A stretch of DNA of 64,000 nt, taken from Sphingomonadales bacterium UBA2683. Lineage in GTDB: Bacteria; Pseudomonadota; Alphaproteobacteria; Sphingomonadales; Sphingomonadaceae. The translations under genes were made by a program, and so were the position numbers. How positions within the stretch are numbered: position 1 is the stretch's first letter; the number at the start of each line of letters is the position of its first letter. Positions 63,941-64,000 of this stretch are shown here, piece by piece. A model generated the notes under the pieces. That model saw only the letters and a list, made by a program, of their open reading frames with translations, had not been told where the DNA came from and made no database searches. Location of the stretch: the NCBI GenBank assembly GCA_002354635.1, contig DELZ01000002.1:413012-477011 (forward strand), written 5' to 3'.

Positions 63941-64000
63941 CTATTTGTTACCGTTTCCGCCGCCATTGCCGTTTCCGCCGCCATTGCCGTTTCCACCGCC
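63941..64000 (-). CDS. C-terminal Gly/Asn-repeat tail of an unknown protein (partial)
   Basis: The minus-strand frame ending at a TAG (63941-63943) reads GGGNGNGGGNGNGGGNGNK. It is made of 18-nt tandem units (63950-63967, 63968-63985, and a partial unit to 64000). The rest lies right of the window. Its stop is 118 nt before the CHASE2-EAL gene start, on the same strand. Which protein this is cannot be told. Confidence 0.55.
   Translation of the reverse strand, partial: GGGNGNGGGNGNGGGNGNK

Overview
The window is about 64 kb of bacterial chromosome with GC content near 57-62 % (estimated by eye), densely packed and almost free of mobile DNA. It looks like a member of the Sphingomonadales (Alphaproteobacteria; Sphingorhabdus/Parasphingorhabdus/Sphingopyxis type). 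The reasons are the dusB-ntrB-ntrC-ntrY-ntrX-hfq-hflX-mazG order, a double-domain Hfq, a fused IspDF, an HWE-type sensor kinase, a petABC cluster with a separate cytochrome b gene, and sphingomonad-style palindromic intergenic repeats. The genus is an inference; no rRNA is present to test it.

Layout. 1-9.8 kb: the 5' part of a katG catalase-peroxidase runs off the left edge; then argD-argF-hslO (stop/start overlaps), a small secreted protein, queC-queE (queuosine precursor), lipB and a small lipoprotein, a membrane protein, and a trmL-hemF-GNAT operon. 10-16 kb: petABC (cytochrome bc1) ending in a good terminator, divergent glpK/glpD, and tRNA-Gly(TCC). 16-23.5 kb: a secreted unknown, an HWE histidine kinase with a stand-alone receiver, an EF-hand protein, an OmpR-type two-component pair, a lipoprotein and an M28 peptidase. 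23.6-30 kb: ettA, then the most accessory-like stretch: an AT-rich DUF5677-like gene, a DUF559 endonuclease-like gene bracketed by palindromic repeats, a zincin, putP, a second repeat type, and a NYN-LOTUS protein. 30-32.7 kb: a tight sbtA-sbtB-beta-carbonic anhydrase-PNPOx-like operon, a bicarbonate uptake unit unexpected in a heterotroph. 32.7-36.4 kb: lipA, a COQ10/RatA-like gene, pncC/cinA, a secreted unknown and ispDF. 36.4-46.5 kb: dusB-ntrBC-ntrYX-hfq-hflX-mazG. 46.5-55.2 kb: a minus-strand housekeeping run (aspartic protease, MBL hydrolase, tatD, metG, holB, tmk, dacC, rlpA, mltB). 55.3-61.1 kb: tRNA-Ser(TGA), a GMC oxidoreductase, then a glucosylglycerate locus (phosphatase, GT81-like synthase, and a convergent GH13 glucosylglycerate-type phosphorylase). 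61.5-64 kb: a CHASE2-degenerate GGDEF-EAL protein and the Gly/Asn-repeat tail of another protein at the right edge.

How it works together. Most genes serve core metabolism (arginine, lipoate, haem, queuosine, isoprenoids, respiration, DNA replication and murein turnover). Nitrogen control (NtrBC/NtrYX) is linked to RNA-based control (Hfq, HflX). The accessory biology worth attention is the SbtAB/carbonic anhydrase unit, the compatible-solute (glucosylglycerate) locus with its own catabolic phosphorylase, the tandem Hfq with a structured leader, and the two palindromic repeat families whose second stems differ in sequence but keep pairing. I saw no CRISPR array, prophage, integrase or insertion sequence. 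All assignments come from reading the sequence; no database search was run.
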